A stretch of 64,000 nt of DNA from JADCRZ01 sp965200945 (GCA_965200945.1 OZ241749.1:1488001-1552000); one strand, 5' to 3'. Shown: positions 7,801-16,349, counted from the first letter of the stretch. The notes: generated from the sequence alone by a model not told the origin. A program made the numbers and translations.

Positions 7801-9903
7801 CGGGTCGATGGCACCGTTGCCATTGTTGAAATTACCTTCCGTAGTGGTAACGGTTCCCAGTGCCACAGCACCAAGCGCTGGGGGGTTCACCGCCTGCATG
7901 GCCTGGAAAGCCTGCACGATGCCGGAACCGCTCACATTGTCGTACCCTGTCGATTCGATGTCGAGGGCCGTGCTGATGAGAATCGATTTTATCTGGGCAT
8001 AGGTAAGGGCGGGATTTGCTGATTTCAGCAACGCAGCGATGGCGCCCGCATGCGGAGCCGCTGCCGAAGTTCCGTAAAATGGATTTAAACCGCCGCCACT
8101 GGCGAGGGTGGTTGCCACACCGTCGGCGGCCGTGATATCGGGCTTTGCACGTACGTTTCCGCCATTCGTACTGAAAAGAAGGTTGCCGGGAGTGATGGGC
8201 GTTCCATCCGCATTGTAGAACATGCGGCGGGGCCCGTCCGATGTGAATGCTTCTACCTGATTGGTTGCACCGAATGCATTCGGGTAAGGGCCGGGAGCAG
8301 TTTGAGCTGCGTTGGGAGCTGCTGCCGGCGTTGCCGACACGCTGAATGCGTTGACGGCCGAGGAATGGCCGTGTGTCTGCCCTATGGTAGCCAGCGTAAG
8401 CCTTCCGCGGACCGTGTTGATGCTGAAAGCGCGGGCCTGCGCGTTCCAGGCTTTGAAGACCACCAGCCTGTCGCCGGCCACCAGCATTAACGGTGTAATG
8501 GATTCGTAGGCGCTCTGGGTACCGCTTTGAATATTGGTGGAAGAAGCTTTTACAACGCCTGTGGAGCTCACGAGGAACAGATCGTAGTCATTGGAAGACG
8601 CATAGGCAGGATCGGACCAGTTGAGCGTATATCGGTTACCAATAGCCGAAACAATGTCTCCGTTCACCGGAGCTGCACCGGTGCCGAAGTTGTGGATGGA
8701 GCCGGGCTTGGTGCTTCCCGCAAACGGCAGCGAGCCGGCATCGTTGAAGTCGCCTTCCCATACGCCGGCCGTACCTTTCGCTACCGAGCCTTCGTTACCG
8801 GCCGAGGAAAAATACAGGGCGCCGCTGGCAGTAACGGTGTTCACAGCTTGCGCAACAATGCCATCCTGGAACACCGGCTCGTCGTAATAAAATATGTCGT
8901 CGATGATGATATCGCAATTGTTTGGTGCGTTCCGCAACGCAATGATATTGGAAGCAAAGCTTGCTTCGCTTATGTTGGCGGTTGCAAAGAACAACTGGGC
9001 TTTGGGGGCAAGGTCGTGCACGATCTGTAACATGGCCCTTCCTTCATCTGCCCCTGTTGCAAAGTCGGCCAGTACAGTGACGGGGGTGGTGTTTCCCAGC
9101 GGGTTTCCCACGCCTGGAAGGTTACCGTTGGCCACATCGGCTGCGGCCACGCCGAGCGCATTGTAGCTGTCAGACAAAACGCCAATCTTGATCCCTTGTC
9201 CGGCGTAACCGTATGTATTCCTCACATCATCTGCGCGGTGCGCGCGGTCACCCTGCGAGTTGACAGTGCCGGTAAAGGGTGCAAAGAAATTGTTGTGGTT
9301 GAGCATGTATTTCTCCAGGGCATTGCGTACCCTTTGCGCGCGCTGCTCGAACGTGGGCTTGTGCGGTGCAAAGCCGCCACGGTTCGCCGTTACGCCGGAA
9401 AGATCGATTCCGGTTTTCGGATCTTCCTTCCGCATTCCATTGTCCGGCTTCCCGGAACCAACGGTGATGGATTCCACCGCCGGTTCCACAAATTTCACCT
9501 GCGGATAGGCGGCGACCGCTTCCACTTTGGATAGATTGATCTGTATCCTGACGGTGTTGTATTGCGGTGAGGCATAAACGATCTTTCCACCCGCCCCTTC
9601 AATCTTTGTAAGCAGTTCATCAGTCACCACGGCACGGATATCGAGTTTCACCAGGCCATCTTTTTCCGCTCTCACATTGGCCGCTTCGAGTGTAACGCCG
9701 GATGCCATCTTTTGTCCCCTGGATTCCCTGAATGCCTGTAACAGACGGGAATCTATTTTCCGCTGAACAGGTGTGCGGGCATCCTTTTCTTCGAGGAGCG
9801 ACTGGATCTGGCGGAGTGTAGCCGGTTGGATCTGGGCTGCTACCTGCGCCGAAAGAGACACAAAAAAGAGAAGGGCAAAAAGGGGGGCGTAGAATTTTTT
9901 CAT
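4843..9903 (-). CDS. Secreted S8 subtilisin-like protease with Ig-like and beta-helix modules and T9SS sorting domain
   Basis: A 1,686-residue exported mosaic protein. In order: Sec signal peptide (1-24); propeptide-like region (~25-150); S8 peptidase (~230-670) with Asp245 in VLSDSYN, His296 in IVHDLAP, oxyanion Asn370 in SSAGNEG and Ser613 in YGTSAAAPHAG; a CARDB-like region (~675-800); a pre-peptidase-like region (~830-950); a putative Ig domain (~958-1045); Ig-like repeat A (~1055-1150); a choice-of-anchor-Q/parallel beta-helix region (~1155-1490); Ig-like repeat B (~1495-1590); and a type IX sorting domain (~1610-1686) opening with ISAYPNPV. It should be exported by the T9SS and attached to or released from the cell surface. 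The His is not in the usual HGT setting but in a GRAMLQIVHDLAP context. Only the general proteolytic role is secure; substrate is unknown. Confidence 0.92.
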   Translation of the reverse strand: MKKFYAPLFALLFFVSLSAQVAAQIQPATLRQIQSLLEEKDARTPVQRKIDSRLLQAFRESRGQKMASGVTLEAANVRAEKDGLVKLDIRAVVTDELLTKIEGAGGKIVYASPQYNTVRIQINLSKVEAVAAYPQVKFVEPAVESITVGSGKPDNGMRKEDPKTGIDLSGVTANRGGFAPHKPTFEQRAQRVRNALEKYMLNHNNFFAPFTGTVNSQGDRAHRADDVRNTYGYAGQGIKIGVLSDSYNALGVAAADVANGNLPGVGNPLGNTTPVTVLADFATGADEGRAMLQIVHDLAPKAQLFFATANISEASFASNIIALRNAPNNCDIIIDDIFYYDEPVFQDGIVAQAVNTVTASGALYFSSAGNEGSVAKGTAGVWEGDFNDAGSLPFAGSTKPGSIHNFGTGAAPVNGDIVSAIGNRYTLNWSDPAYASSNDYDLFLVSSTGVVKASSTNIQSGTQSAYESITPLMLVAGDRLVVFKAWNAQARAFSINTVRGRLTLATIGQTHGHSSAVNAFSVSATPAAAPNAAQTAPGPYPNAFGATNQVEAFTSDGPRRMFYNADGTPITPGNLLFSTNGGNVRAKPDITAADGVATTLASGGGLNPFYGTSAAAPHAGAIAALLKSANPALTYAQIKSILISTALDIESTGYDNVSGSGIVQAFQAMQAVNPPALGAVALGTVTTTEGNFNNGNGAIDPGETGNVVVQLTNPSLAPVSNVVATLTTTTPGVTIIRGTSLYGSIPPSGSMRNNGTPFQIGLSNTIPCGTVINFVVTVTFNGGPSPQAFLFTVTAGSQLGATISSTLGSTPPSGTGWTGVTGSQTGRLNRNTPVSSCGVQKATPILAATTGARAYDAYTFTNTTSGTICVTVAMNSSGGINLYTAAYSDSGFVPATPNLHFLGDQGSSAASQTFAVNVAAGKQYTIVVSEVTGATAVGTAYTLSTSYTVCAPSPACSPVVITTPSLAAGTTGSPYSQVIAVSGGSGSGSYTYALTGNLPAGLSLTGNSLTGTPTQAGTFTFTVTATDPAGCPAGSKIFMLTIGGNPPVSVAPTYGTPQSVYLNNTYTQMMQATVKDAGGNPLPGVKVVFVAPTTGASGLFTGGRQNDTALTNNNGVATSAALTANATIGGFQVTANVNGIPWAIYNLVNFCPTALVVTSSADSGPGTLREIVNNACPGINVTFDPGVNIIQLTGGELLINKAITITGPGPDKLTISGTGNSRIFNIVANTATVNLSGMTLRDGKVPANATLGGGAILINNGSGAGPVNISRCVITGNDLSLPANSLGGGIDNEGGTVTIDRTSIVNNVTTYRGGAIQNQGFGSMVITNSTIAGNTAGIAGIGGAIRSFLPLTITNSTFYGNAAQTAGNLSVAGGTATIRNTIIGGGALLGTGGAGPDINGPVISADYNLIENTASGTITGVTTRNIVGVNANLLPIDYYRSVTPVLLPRSNSVVVNNGDSTLVLGLDQRDMARVLGRKADIGAVETNYLYVTSGGTPQTTSVSRPFTMPLQAKIVEAGIPVAGDTVFFRAPATGASGTFPGGALVAAAVSNNAGLATSPVFTANGITGRYNVTGSIGAEFNTINFDLTNAILNAVFGTGNGATAQAENGLKISAYPNPVRETLVVQTSGNDRQLVTIHDVLGRQMMSQQFSAGRHEISVKSWAKGLYTLTVMQQGKLLYTVKVMKD
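5134..5421 (-). repeat. Ig-like repeat B within the subtilase gene
   Basis: This stretch (residues ~1495-1590) repeats the module at ~1055-1150: both begin GTPQ, contain FxAPxTGASGxF near the middle and a NNxGxATSxxxTAN strand. The copies flank the beta-helix region and have clearly diverged, so this is an old intragenic duplication. Confidence 0.75.
6454..6741 (-). repeat. Ig-like repeat A within the subtilase gene
   Basis: Residues ~1055-1150 of the subtilase. The module carries VVFVAPTTGASGLFTGG and NNNGVATSAALTANA, matching VFFRAPATGASGTFPGG and NNAGLATSPVFTANG in copy B. The module resembles invasin-type bacterial Ig domains. Confidence 0.75.
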
Positions 9904-10273
9904 AAGAATGTTCGGTTTGGTATGTTAAATAGAACAATGAAATAGGAACGTGCCGGGTTAGACCGGTTTCCCACAGAAGGAAACAGACCTGGCCGGGTCT
10001 TAGGGGAAGAAAAAAACAGTGATTAAAATAAATAGGGAAGCTTACTGCGCGGAAAATCGCGGGCACACAGAGTCAGGAAAGCAGAGTAAGCACCAGGCGG
10101 GCGTAACCGGATATTTATTTTGATAACCGGTGAAACTCAACCGTTTAACTAAAGTACACAAATTCTATCGTCAACAAAATATTTTGGAAAATAAACAACA
10201 CATTCTTTAAGACCCACTGTGGACAAGGGTTCCAGGGCCTGCTGAAAATAAACTCGTTCTTCTCTTTCACTTG
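9904..10273. other. Intergenic region upstream of the subtilase gene
   Basis: This 370-bp gap has no credible gene. It is A/T-rich between about 10140 and 10210 and contains a promoter-like pair for the subtilase gene (10149-10179). If that is the real promoter, the messenger has a leader of about 240 bases. No riboswitch fold or attachment site was recognised. Confidence 0.6.
10149..10179 (-). promoter_or_regulatory. Candidate Bacteroidota promoter for the subtilase gene
   Basis: On the minus strand TTTTG (10179-10175) is followed after 18 bases by TACTTTAG (10156-10149), close to the Bacteroidota -33 TTTG / -7 TAnnTTTG pattern. The same arrangement and spacing occurs ahead of the ECF sigma gene. 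Confidence 0.4.
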
Positions 10274-10753
10274 CTATGAGTGTACCGCCCCGCCCGAAAG
10301 CACCGGCATGCTGGCCGGCTGAATAAACCTGACGCCCTCAAAACCGGCGATCATCATGATAGAAGACATGCGCACCTTGGCCCGTACTGTATTGTACTCC
10401 TTCGAGGGAAAGATGATCTCTCCGCCCAACGCTTTTATCTTACCGAGCAGCGTGTCTGTGATCAGGGCACTGATATCTACCATCAGCAAGCCCTTTTCAT
10501 CCGCCTTTATATTGGGTGGTGTTTCCAGTTGCGTACCTTTCGGGACCTTCTTTCCGGACTTGGCCCTGATGGCCTGTAATAGTTGGGAATCGATCTTGCG
10601 CTCGGTGGGCGTGCGGCTGTTTTTTTCTTTCAGGAGTGCGTCGACCTGTCGCGTACTTTTTTTCGCTGTATCCTGCGCAAAGAGCCCTACCGTCAGGATC
10701 AGCAGGCAAAAAGCAAGCAGGCAAACAACATAAAGAGAAGGATAGATTTTCAT
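10274..10753 (-). CDS. Secreted stand-alone paralogue of the subtilase propeptide
   Basis: A 159-residue protein with a Sec signal peptide (MKIYPSLYVVCLLAFCLLI, cleavage near FAQ). The ATG at 10751-10753 is chosen because it begins the signal peptide. The mature part aligns throughout with residues ~30-145 of the neighbouring subtilase. Compare LLKEKNSRTPTERKIDSQLL with LLEEKDARTPVQRKIDSRLL, DEKGLLMVDISALITD with EKDGLVKLDIRAVVTD, and KEYNTVRAKVRMSS with PQYNTVRIQINLSK. It stops where the propeptide would end, after GVRFIQPA. It has no protease domain. It may be a dedicated inhibitor or folding helper for the subtilase, or a leftover of a truncated duplicate. The intact signal peptide and in-frame stop favour a functional protein. 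Confidence 0.72.
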   Translation of the reverse strand: MKIYPSLYVVCLLAFCLLILTVGLFAQDTAKKSTRQVDALLKEKNSRTPTERKIDSQLLQAIRAKSGKKVPKGTQLETPPNIKADEKGLLMVDISALITDTLLGKIKALGGEIIFPSKEYNTVRAKVRMSSIMMIAGFEGVRFIQPASMPVLSGGAVHS

Positions 10754-11030
10754 GAACGGGTTCTCCAGAGCTTGAAAGGTTTCAAAAAGCCGTTCTACTA
10801 ATATACAACTATTCAGGATCGGCGACCGCAAAGAAAAAAATAATATTCATCAGAAATAATTCATACTTTTTCATCGAACCACCCCGTTCTGAACCAGCAC
10901 CAGCCAGCGCTTTCCGGCTATGTTTGCAGGAAAGCGGATAAACCAGGCTCAGGTGAAAGCATCCCGGATGACCGGCTTCTTATATCAACTATTGCGCACA
11001 CCAAACCCTTCTCACATCATTAAAACCACT

Positions 11031-11540
11031 ATGATCAGGCAGCTGTTCTTTCTGTTCGCTCTTGCAGCGGCTCACGCGTGCGTCGCACAAACGTATGTGG
11101 CGGTTGCTCCCGCCCTTACCAACGACGCCGGCACGCTCGCAGGTAAATCGAACTTCGCCGTAGAGATCGGCAAGCAATGGGATGTGTTCAGTGCCGGACT
11201 GGACCTGGGCAAAACTAGTCTGGGAGGCATGCATGGCCGCGACACTTCCATGTACCTTGAATTGCGCCCCAACCTCAATGTGTTTCAGCAGGGCAAGTTC
11301 ACCAACACCTTCACCGCAGGCATCGGCTATATTTTCAATTCGCGCGAAAACCTCATGACCGAACTTACTTCGGGCATCGAATACGCCTATAGCCAGGTGT
11401 GGCACTTCAACATGTATTTCGGGCAGTATTATTACAGCGGCAGAACGGATGCCAGCTCCGTCACTTTTTTCGGCGTGTCGGCCATGTACTACTTCAATCC
11501 GTTCACGGGGAAACCGCTGATCAAACAACCCGCGAAATAA
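11031..11540 (+). CDS. Small secreted outer-membrane beta-barrel-like protein, family unknown
   Basis: A 169-residue protein with a signal peptide (MIRQLFFLFALAAAHACVAQ). The ATG at 11031 is chosen because it starts that peptide. The mature chain alternates polar and hydrophobic residues in strands such as NFAVEIGKQWDVFSAGLDLG, FTAGIGYIF, FNMYFGQYYY and VTFFGVSAMYYF, as expected for a small outer-membrane barrel of eight or fewer strands. I cannot assign a named family. It stands alone, divergent from the propeptide paralogue and upstream of the sigma factor gene. Confidence 0.6.
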   Translation: MIRQLFFLFALAAAHACVAQTYVAVAPALTNDAGTLAGKSNFAVEIGKQWDVFSAGLDLGKTSLGGMHGRDTSMYLELRPNLNVFQQGKFTNTFTAGIGYIFNSRENLMTELTSGIEYAYSQVWHFNMYFGQYYYSGRTDASSVTFFGVSAMYYFNPFTGKPLIKQPAK

Positions 11541-11592
11541 AAGGGTAAGTCCGGCACCCAGCTCCCGTCGGAAAGCCTTGCACCAGGTTCTG

Positions 11593-11623
11593 TTTTGCCA
11601 TACCGGATTTTTATTTACCTTAG
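11593..11623 (+). promoter_or_regulatory. Candidate promoter for the ECF sigma gene
   Basis: TTTTG at 11593-11597, an 18-base spacer, then TACCTTAG at 11616-11623, near the Bacteroidota -33/-7 consensus. It lies 33 bases upstream of the ATG of the sigma factor gene. Confidence 0.5.
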
Positions 11624-11656
11624 TTGCACTGCCGGTATCATTGAATTGCTTGTTTT

Positions 11657-12253
11657 ATGATGACTTCTTCCCCGGATCATTTTCTGGCTGCCGAACGAGA
11701 CCGGCGGCTGCTTCAGGCCCTGCAAAAAGGCGATGAGCAGGCATTTACCGAACTGTACCATCTGTACTGGAAACCGCTTTTCACGCTCGCCGCCAACAAA
11801 TTATCTTCCCTCCCCGAAGCAGAAGAACTGGTACAGGATCTTTTTCTCGCCATCTGGCAGCGCAGGGAATCACTCAGCATATCGGCTCCCTTTTCCGCTT
11901 ACCTGGCTACAGCCGTCAAATACAGGGTGATAGACCGGCTCGCCGCCAGATCGCGCTGGCAGAAACACCGCACGGAAGCCGTACACCTCTATCCAGCTTC
12001 CGACAACAGCACCGAAGAAACGCTCCGCCTCCAGGAGCTCGAACGCACCATGCGGCTGGCCGTATCGCACCTCCCTGAAAAATGCAGGCTTGTATTCGAG
12101 CTCAGCCGCGATCACGGGTATTCTCAAAAAGAGATCGCACACCAGCTCGGCATCGCCGTAAAAACGGTGGAAGCCCACCTTGGCAAAGCACTGCGCGCCC
12201 TGCGCATGTCCATCAGTTCCCTGATCTTCCTGATTGTTTACCTGCTGCGGTGA
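11657..12253 (+). CDS. ECF-type RNA polymerase sigma factor (Bacteroidota SusC/FecR-associated class)
   Basis: A 198-residue sigma-70-family factor. Region 2 lies at about 25-95 (AFTELYHLYWKPLFTLA, EELVQDLFLAIWQRRE) and region 4 at about 130-185 (LPEKCRLVFELSRDHGYS then QKEIAHQLGIAVKTVEAHLG). The tail SISSLIFLIVYLLR is hydrophobic, as often seen in this class. It is followed by a FecR anti-sigma gene and, three genes on, by a SusC with an STN domain. That is the standard trans-envelope cascade in which substrate at the SusC barrel releases the sigma factor to transcribe the locus. Start ATG at 11657 gives the family length. Confidence 0.94.
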   Translation: MMTSSPDHFLAAERDRRLLQALQKGDEQAFTELYHLYWKPLFTLAANKLSSLPEAEELVQDLFLAIWQRRESLSISAPFSAYLATAVKYRVIDRLAARSRWQKHRTEAVHLYPASDNSTEETLRLQELERTMRLAVSHLPEKCRLVFELSRDHGYSQKEIAHQLGIAVKTVEAHLGKALRALRMSISSLIFLIVYLLR

Positions 12254-12368
12254 AATTTTTGCTGCCATTGCATCCAATTTAGATAAAGCCCCCTCCCGAA
12301 GGAGATTGACACGAAATATTCTTTAACCTTGCTAAGGGATTTTCCTTCCCGCACCGACTTAACCAACT

Positions 12369-13550
12369 ATGCAGACACAAGACCCGGGACAACCTGATAA
12401 ACGATACCAGGAGCTGGCCGTAAAATGGAAGGAGGGCACCCAGACGCCGGCGGAGGAAAAAGAGTTCCTCGACTGGTACAACAGGTCGCAGGATGCGCCG
12501 GTCCGCATTCCGGCTTCATTCGCCGGCAGCGAGGAGGAGCTTCAAACCCGTATCTGGACAAAGCTCCAGACCAGGATCGCCCCCGCTCCGGTGGTTGCTT
12601 CCAGGCCTTTCCTCCGTGCCGGGGTCGCTGCAGCGGCGGCTTTCGCTGCCTTCACCATCGGCATGTATTTCTGGTGGCAACCGGGAGATCACCACAAGGT
12701 GCCGGTACAAACAGTCAAAGTGTCGAAGCATGACTTGCAACCTTCGCATCATGCTACGCTTACGCTTGCCGATGGCAGTGAGATCGCCCTCGATGCGGCT
12801 GGCAACGGCCCCCTCTCGCAGCAGGGCAGTACCACGATCATCAAGCTGTCGAACGGCCAGGTGGCTTACCGGTTCGGAGCCCGCAATCGCGCCGGCGCTG
12901 CCGTCAGCTTCAATACCATCAGCACTCCCCGCGGAGAACAGTACCAGCTCATCCTGCCCGACGACAGCCACGTATGGCTGAACGCCGCTTCTTCCCTGCG
13001 GTTTCCCACGGCCTTTACCGGCGGGCAACGTACGGTTGAACTGAGCGGAGAAGCTTATTTTGAAGTGGCTAAGAACAAGAAGATGCCATTTGTGGTGCGA
13101 ACCGGTCAGATGCAGGTGCAGGTGCTGGGAACGCATTTCAATGTGATGGCATACCAGGAAGAGAAAGAGACTAAAACAACGTTGCTCGAAGGCTCTGTGA
13201 AACTGACCAGGGGCCCGTCACAGGCCCTCCTGCAGCCCGGTGAACAGGGACAACTGAACGGAGAACTCTTCAAAGTGCGCAAAGACGTGAATCTGGAAGA
13301 AGTGATGGCCTGGAAGAACGGCGCATTTTATTTTCACGATACAAAACTCGATGCCATCATGCGCCAGATAGAACGATGGTACGATGTAACGGTGGAATAC
13401 GCAGGCCCGGTTCCGGAGATCAGCCTGTCGGGAAACATATCACGGGCAAAGGACGTACGCGAACTGCTCGAGATCCTGGAAGCCACGCACCAGGTAAAAT
13501 TTAATATCAGCGGCACCCGTATCCGCGTGATACCCGAACCGGGCGATTGA
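12369..13550 (+). CDS. FecR family anti-sigma factor
   Basis: A 393-residue single-pass inner-membrane regulator. Cytoplasmic N-terminus (1-~80) that should bind the upstream sigma factor, a transmembrane helix at ~82-103, a periplasmic FecR domain (~130-260; VSFNTISTPRGEQYQLILP, DDSHVWLNAASSLRFP) and a C-terminal DUF4974 domain (~300-385; NGAFYFHDTKLDAIMRQIE, RWYDVTVEY). In this class the C-terminal domain contacts the STN domain of the partner SusC. The gene lies 115 bases after the sigma factor gene and 30 bases before the rhamnosidase-like gene, supporting a single regulatory and metabolic locus. Confidence 0.95.
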   Translation: MQTQDPGQPDKRYQELAVKWKEGTQTPAEEKEFLDWYNRSQDAPVRIPASFAGSEEELQTRIWTKLQTRIAPAPVVASRPFLRAGVAAAAAFAAFTIGMYFWWQPGDHHKVPVQTVKVSKHDLQPSHHATLTLADGSEIALDAAGNGPLSQQGSTTIIKLSNGQVAYRFGARNRAGAAVSFNTISTPRGEQYQLILPDDSHVWLNAASSLRFPTAFTGGQRTVELSGEAYFEVAKNKKMPFVVRTGQMQVQVLGTHFNVMAYQEEKETKTTLLEGSVKLTRGPSQALLQPGEQGQLNGELFKVRKDVNLEEVMAWKNGAFYFHDTKLDAIMRQIERWYDVTVEYAGPVPEISLSGNISRAKDVRELLEILEATHQVKFNISGTRIRVIPEPGD

Positions 13551-13580
13551 AAATAATAAAACTGAACAAGCAGACCTGAC

Positions 13581-16319
13581 GTGAAAAATACCATCCTTCT
13601 CTTCCTATCCTGTACACTGCTTGCTGCAGCCGCTTTCGCACAGCGTGACCCGTTGTGGCCCGCCATTGAAAAAGAGATGCGCCCGTGGACACGCTGGTGG
13701 TGGATGGGCAGCGCAGTGGATGAGCCCAACCTGGATCGCCTGATGCAGTCTTATCACGATGCCGGCTTCGGAGGCGTGGAGATCACGCCCATCTACGGCG
13801 CCATCGGGTATGAACAACGGTACATTCCCTTTCTCTCGCCGCAATGGAACCACATGCTGGCCTTTACGGTTCAGAAAGCCGCATCCCTGCAAATGGGAGT
13901 CGACATGAACACCGGCACCGGCTGGCCCTTCGGAGGCCCGCAGATCACGCCTGAACTTGCAGCGGGCAAGCTGTTTATCCAGACCTACCCCGTACCGGGT
14001 GGACAGTCATTGTCAGGCAACATCGTGATCGAAACAAAGGGGCAGGCAGCTGCAGGGGCACGATTGCAGGCCGTGCTGGCGCGCAGTGAGCAGGGTGAAT
14101 CTATGCTGCTTACAAACAAAGTGGATGCACAGGGCAAACTGGACTGGACGGCGCCGGCCGGTAACTGGACGTTGTATGCCGCCTTTGCAGGTAAAACGGC
14201 ACAAGCGGTGAAACGCGCCGCTCCCGGTGGGGAAGGACTGGTGATGGATCATTTTTCAGCCGAAGCTGTCAACACCTATTTGGAGCGGTTCGACAGTTCC
14301 TTTGGCAGCAAGCCTACCGGGGTCAGGGCCTTTTTCAACGACAGTTACGAAGTGTATAATGCCGACTGGTCGCCCGGCTTTTTTGATGAATTCCGGCGCC
14401 GGCGCGGATACGACCTCCGGCTCCATCTCGATGAACTTGCACGGAAAGAAGTATCGGAAAATACCGGCCGGGTGAAAGCAGATTACCGGCAAACGATCAG
14501 CGACCTGCTGCTTGACCATTTTACCCGCATATGGTCCGGCTGGGCACACCGGCAAAAAGCCATGAGCCGCAACCAGGCCCACGGCTCGCCCGCCAACATC
14601 CTCGACCTGTATGGCACGGTGGATGTGCCTGAATGTGAGGGGTTCTTTGGCCTCAGCAAATTTGATATTCCCAACCTGCGCCATGACACGGCTGACATCC
14701 GCGACAGCGTTTTCCATGATCCGCTCATGTTTCAGTTTGCCGCTTCCGCCGCGCATTTTTATCAGAAGCCGCTTGTCTCTTCCGAAACGTTTGTGTGGCT
14801 CACCGAGCATTTCAACACCTCGTTCTCGCAATGCAAACCCGAGGTAGAAGAACTGTTTGTGTCGGGCATCAACCATGTCTTCTACCATGGAACCACTTAC
14901 TCGCCGCAGGATGTGCCCTGGCCGGGCTGGAACTTCTATGCCTCCTCCAACTTCGTTCCTGCAAACCCGCTCTGGCCGCAGCTGCCCGCGCTCAATGGCT
15001 ACATCACGCGCTGCCAGTCGCTGCTTCAGAACTCCACACCCGACAACGAGCTGATGGTATACTGGCCGGTATACGATCTGTGGAGCGATCCGAAGGGCAT
15101 GGAAATGCAGTACGGCATGCATACGGTCGACAACTGGCTCTACCCTACCCCCTTTTACAACTCCCTGAAGCGCCTGAAAAAGGAAGGCTACCAGTTCGAT
15201 TATGTATCTGACAAAATGATCGGCGAACTCACCGATGCTGCGCATGCTGCGTGGCGTAAAAAAGTGCTGGTGATCCCGGCCTGCCGGTTCATGCCGGCAC
15301 AAACGCTGCAGCAGATCCTCCGCTTTGTGCAACAGGGCGGACGGGTGGTATTCGAAAAACTGCCTGAAGACGTGCCGGGTCTGGCGAACCTGGAAGCAAA
15401 CCGCACCCTATTCCGAACGCTCACCGGGCAGCTGCAGCAACTGACCAAGACCGGCAACTTTCAGATAGCGGCGGCCGACAAAATATTGCCGGTGATGAAA
15501 ACCGTTCCGGAAGATTTGCCGCGGTATGGCCTTGAATTTATCAGGAAGCAGGTTTCGGGCGGCCACTTGTACTTTGTAGTCAACCACTCGGCCAAAGCCG
15601 TCGATGCCCTCATACCTTTTCACTCTACTGCAGCGTCCGCGCTGCTGATGGATCCGCAAAGCGGACAAACGGGAGCGGTGCAGCCCTTGCAGGAAAGCGG
15701 TACGGTGAAGATCCGGTTGCAGCTGGAGCCGGGAGAGGCGATGTTCATCCGGTTGGATGACCGGAAGAAGCCGGGCGCCACGTGGACTTACCTCGAAAAA
15801 CAAAACGCCCCGCTTCCGCTTGCCGGACCGTGGTCGCTCCGCTTTACTGCGGGCGGACCAGCGCTTCCACACGATACCACGTTGGGAAACCTGGTTTCAT
15901 GGACCGCTTTCCCGGATACTGCCGCAGTGGCCTTCTCCGGAACCGGTGATTACAACACCCGCTTTACGCTCAGTGGACCGCTCGCTTCCGAATACCTGCT
16001 TGACCTCGGTGAAGTTTTCGAAACTGCACATATATGGATCAACGGCCAGGATGCCGGTTTTATATGGAGCTTCCCGTACAGAAAAAGGATCCGTGCATTT
16101 CTGAAACCCGGCATCAACCAGCTTCGCATCGAAGTGGCCAACCTCATGGCGAACCGCATCCGCGACATGGACCGCAGAAAAATCTCCTGGCGCAATTACC
16201 ACGAGATCAATTTCGTCAATATCCATTACAAACCGTTTGATGCTTCCGGGTGGCAGCCCCGGCCTTCCGGCCTGGTTGGACCGGTAACCATTGTGCCGGT
16301 GCAGGTGGCTGAAAAATAA
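13581..16319 (+). CDS. GH106-like alpha-L-rhamnosidase / large secreted glycoside hydrolase
   Basis: A 912-residue protein with a signal peptide (MKNTILLFLSCTLLAAAAFAQ). The N-terminal motif RPWTRWWWMGSAVDEPNL followed by GFGGVEITPIYG is typical of the large glycosyl hydrolases grouped with GH106 alpha-L-rhamnosidases. FNDSYEVYNADWSPGFFDEF (~residues 250-275) is a TIM-barrel catalytic-region motif of this group. The C-terminus (~790-900) is a jelly-roll: LDLGEVFETAHIWINGQDAG and HYKPFDASGWQPRPSGLVGP. Length fits the family. Activity on rhamnose side chains or backbone ends is inferred. The gene sits inside the locus between FecR and SusC, an uncommon insertion point. Confidence 0.82.
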   Translation: MKNTILLFLSCTLLAAAAFAQRDPLWPAIEKEMRPWTRWWWMGSAVDEPNLDRLMQSYHDAGFGGVEITPIYGAIGYEQRYIPFLSPQWNHMLAFTVQKAASLQMGVDMNTGTGWPFGGPQITPELAAGKLFIQTYPVPGGQSLSGNIVIETKGQAAAGARLQAVLARSEQGESMLLTNKVDAQGKLDWTAPAGNWTLYAAFAGKTAQAVKRAAPGGEGLVMDHFSAEAVNTYLERFDSSFGSKPTGVRAFFNDSYEVYNADWSPGFFDEFRRRRGYDLRLHLDELARKEVSENTGRVKADYRQTISDLLLDHFTRIWSGWAHRQKAMSRNQAHGSPANILDLYGTVDVPECEGFFGLSKFDIPNLRHDTADIRDSVFHDPLMFQFAASAAHFYQKPLVSSETFVWLTEHFNTSFSQCKPEVEELFVSGINHVFYHGTTYSPQDVPWPGWNFYASSNFVPANPLWPQLPALNGYITRCQSLLQNSTPDNELMVYWPVYDLWSDPKGMEMQYGMHTVDNWLYPTPFYNSLKRLKKEGYQFDYVSDKMIGELTDAAHAAWRKKVLVIPACRFMPAQTLQQILRFVQQGGRVVFEKLPEDVPGLANLEANRTLFRTLTGQLQQLTKTGNFQIAAADKILPVMKTVPEDLPRYGLEFIRKQVSGGHLYFVVNHSAKAVDALIPFHSTAASALLMDPQSGQTGAVQPLQESGTVKIRLQLEPGEAMFIRLDDRKKPGATWTYLEKQNAPLPLAGPWSLRFTAGGPALPHDTTLGNLVSWTAFPDTAAVAFSGTGDYNTRFTLSGPLASEYLLDLGEVFETAHIWINGQDAGFIWSFPYRKRIRAFLKPGINQLRIEVANLMANRIRDMDRRKISWRNYHEINFVNIHYKPFDASGWQPRPSGLVGPVTIVPVQVAEK

Positions 16320-16349
16320 TCCGCAAAAAAACCGGATATGCACTAAGGG

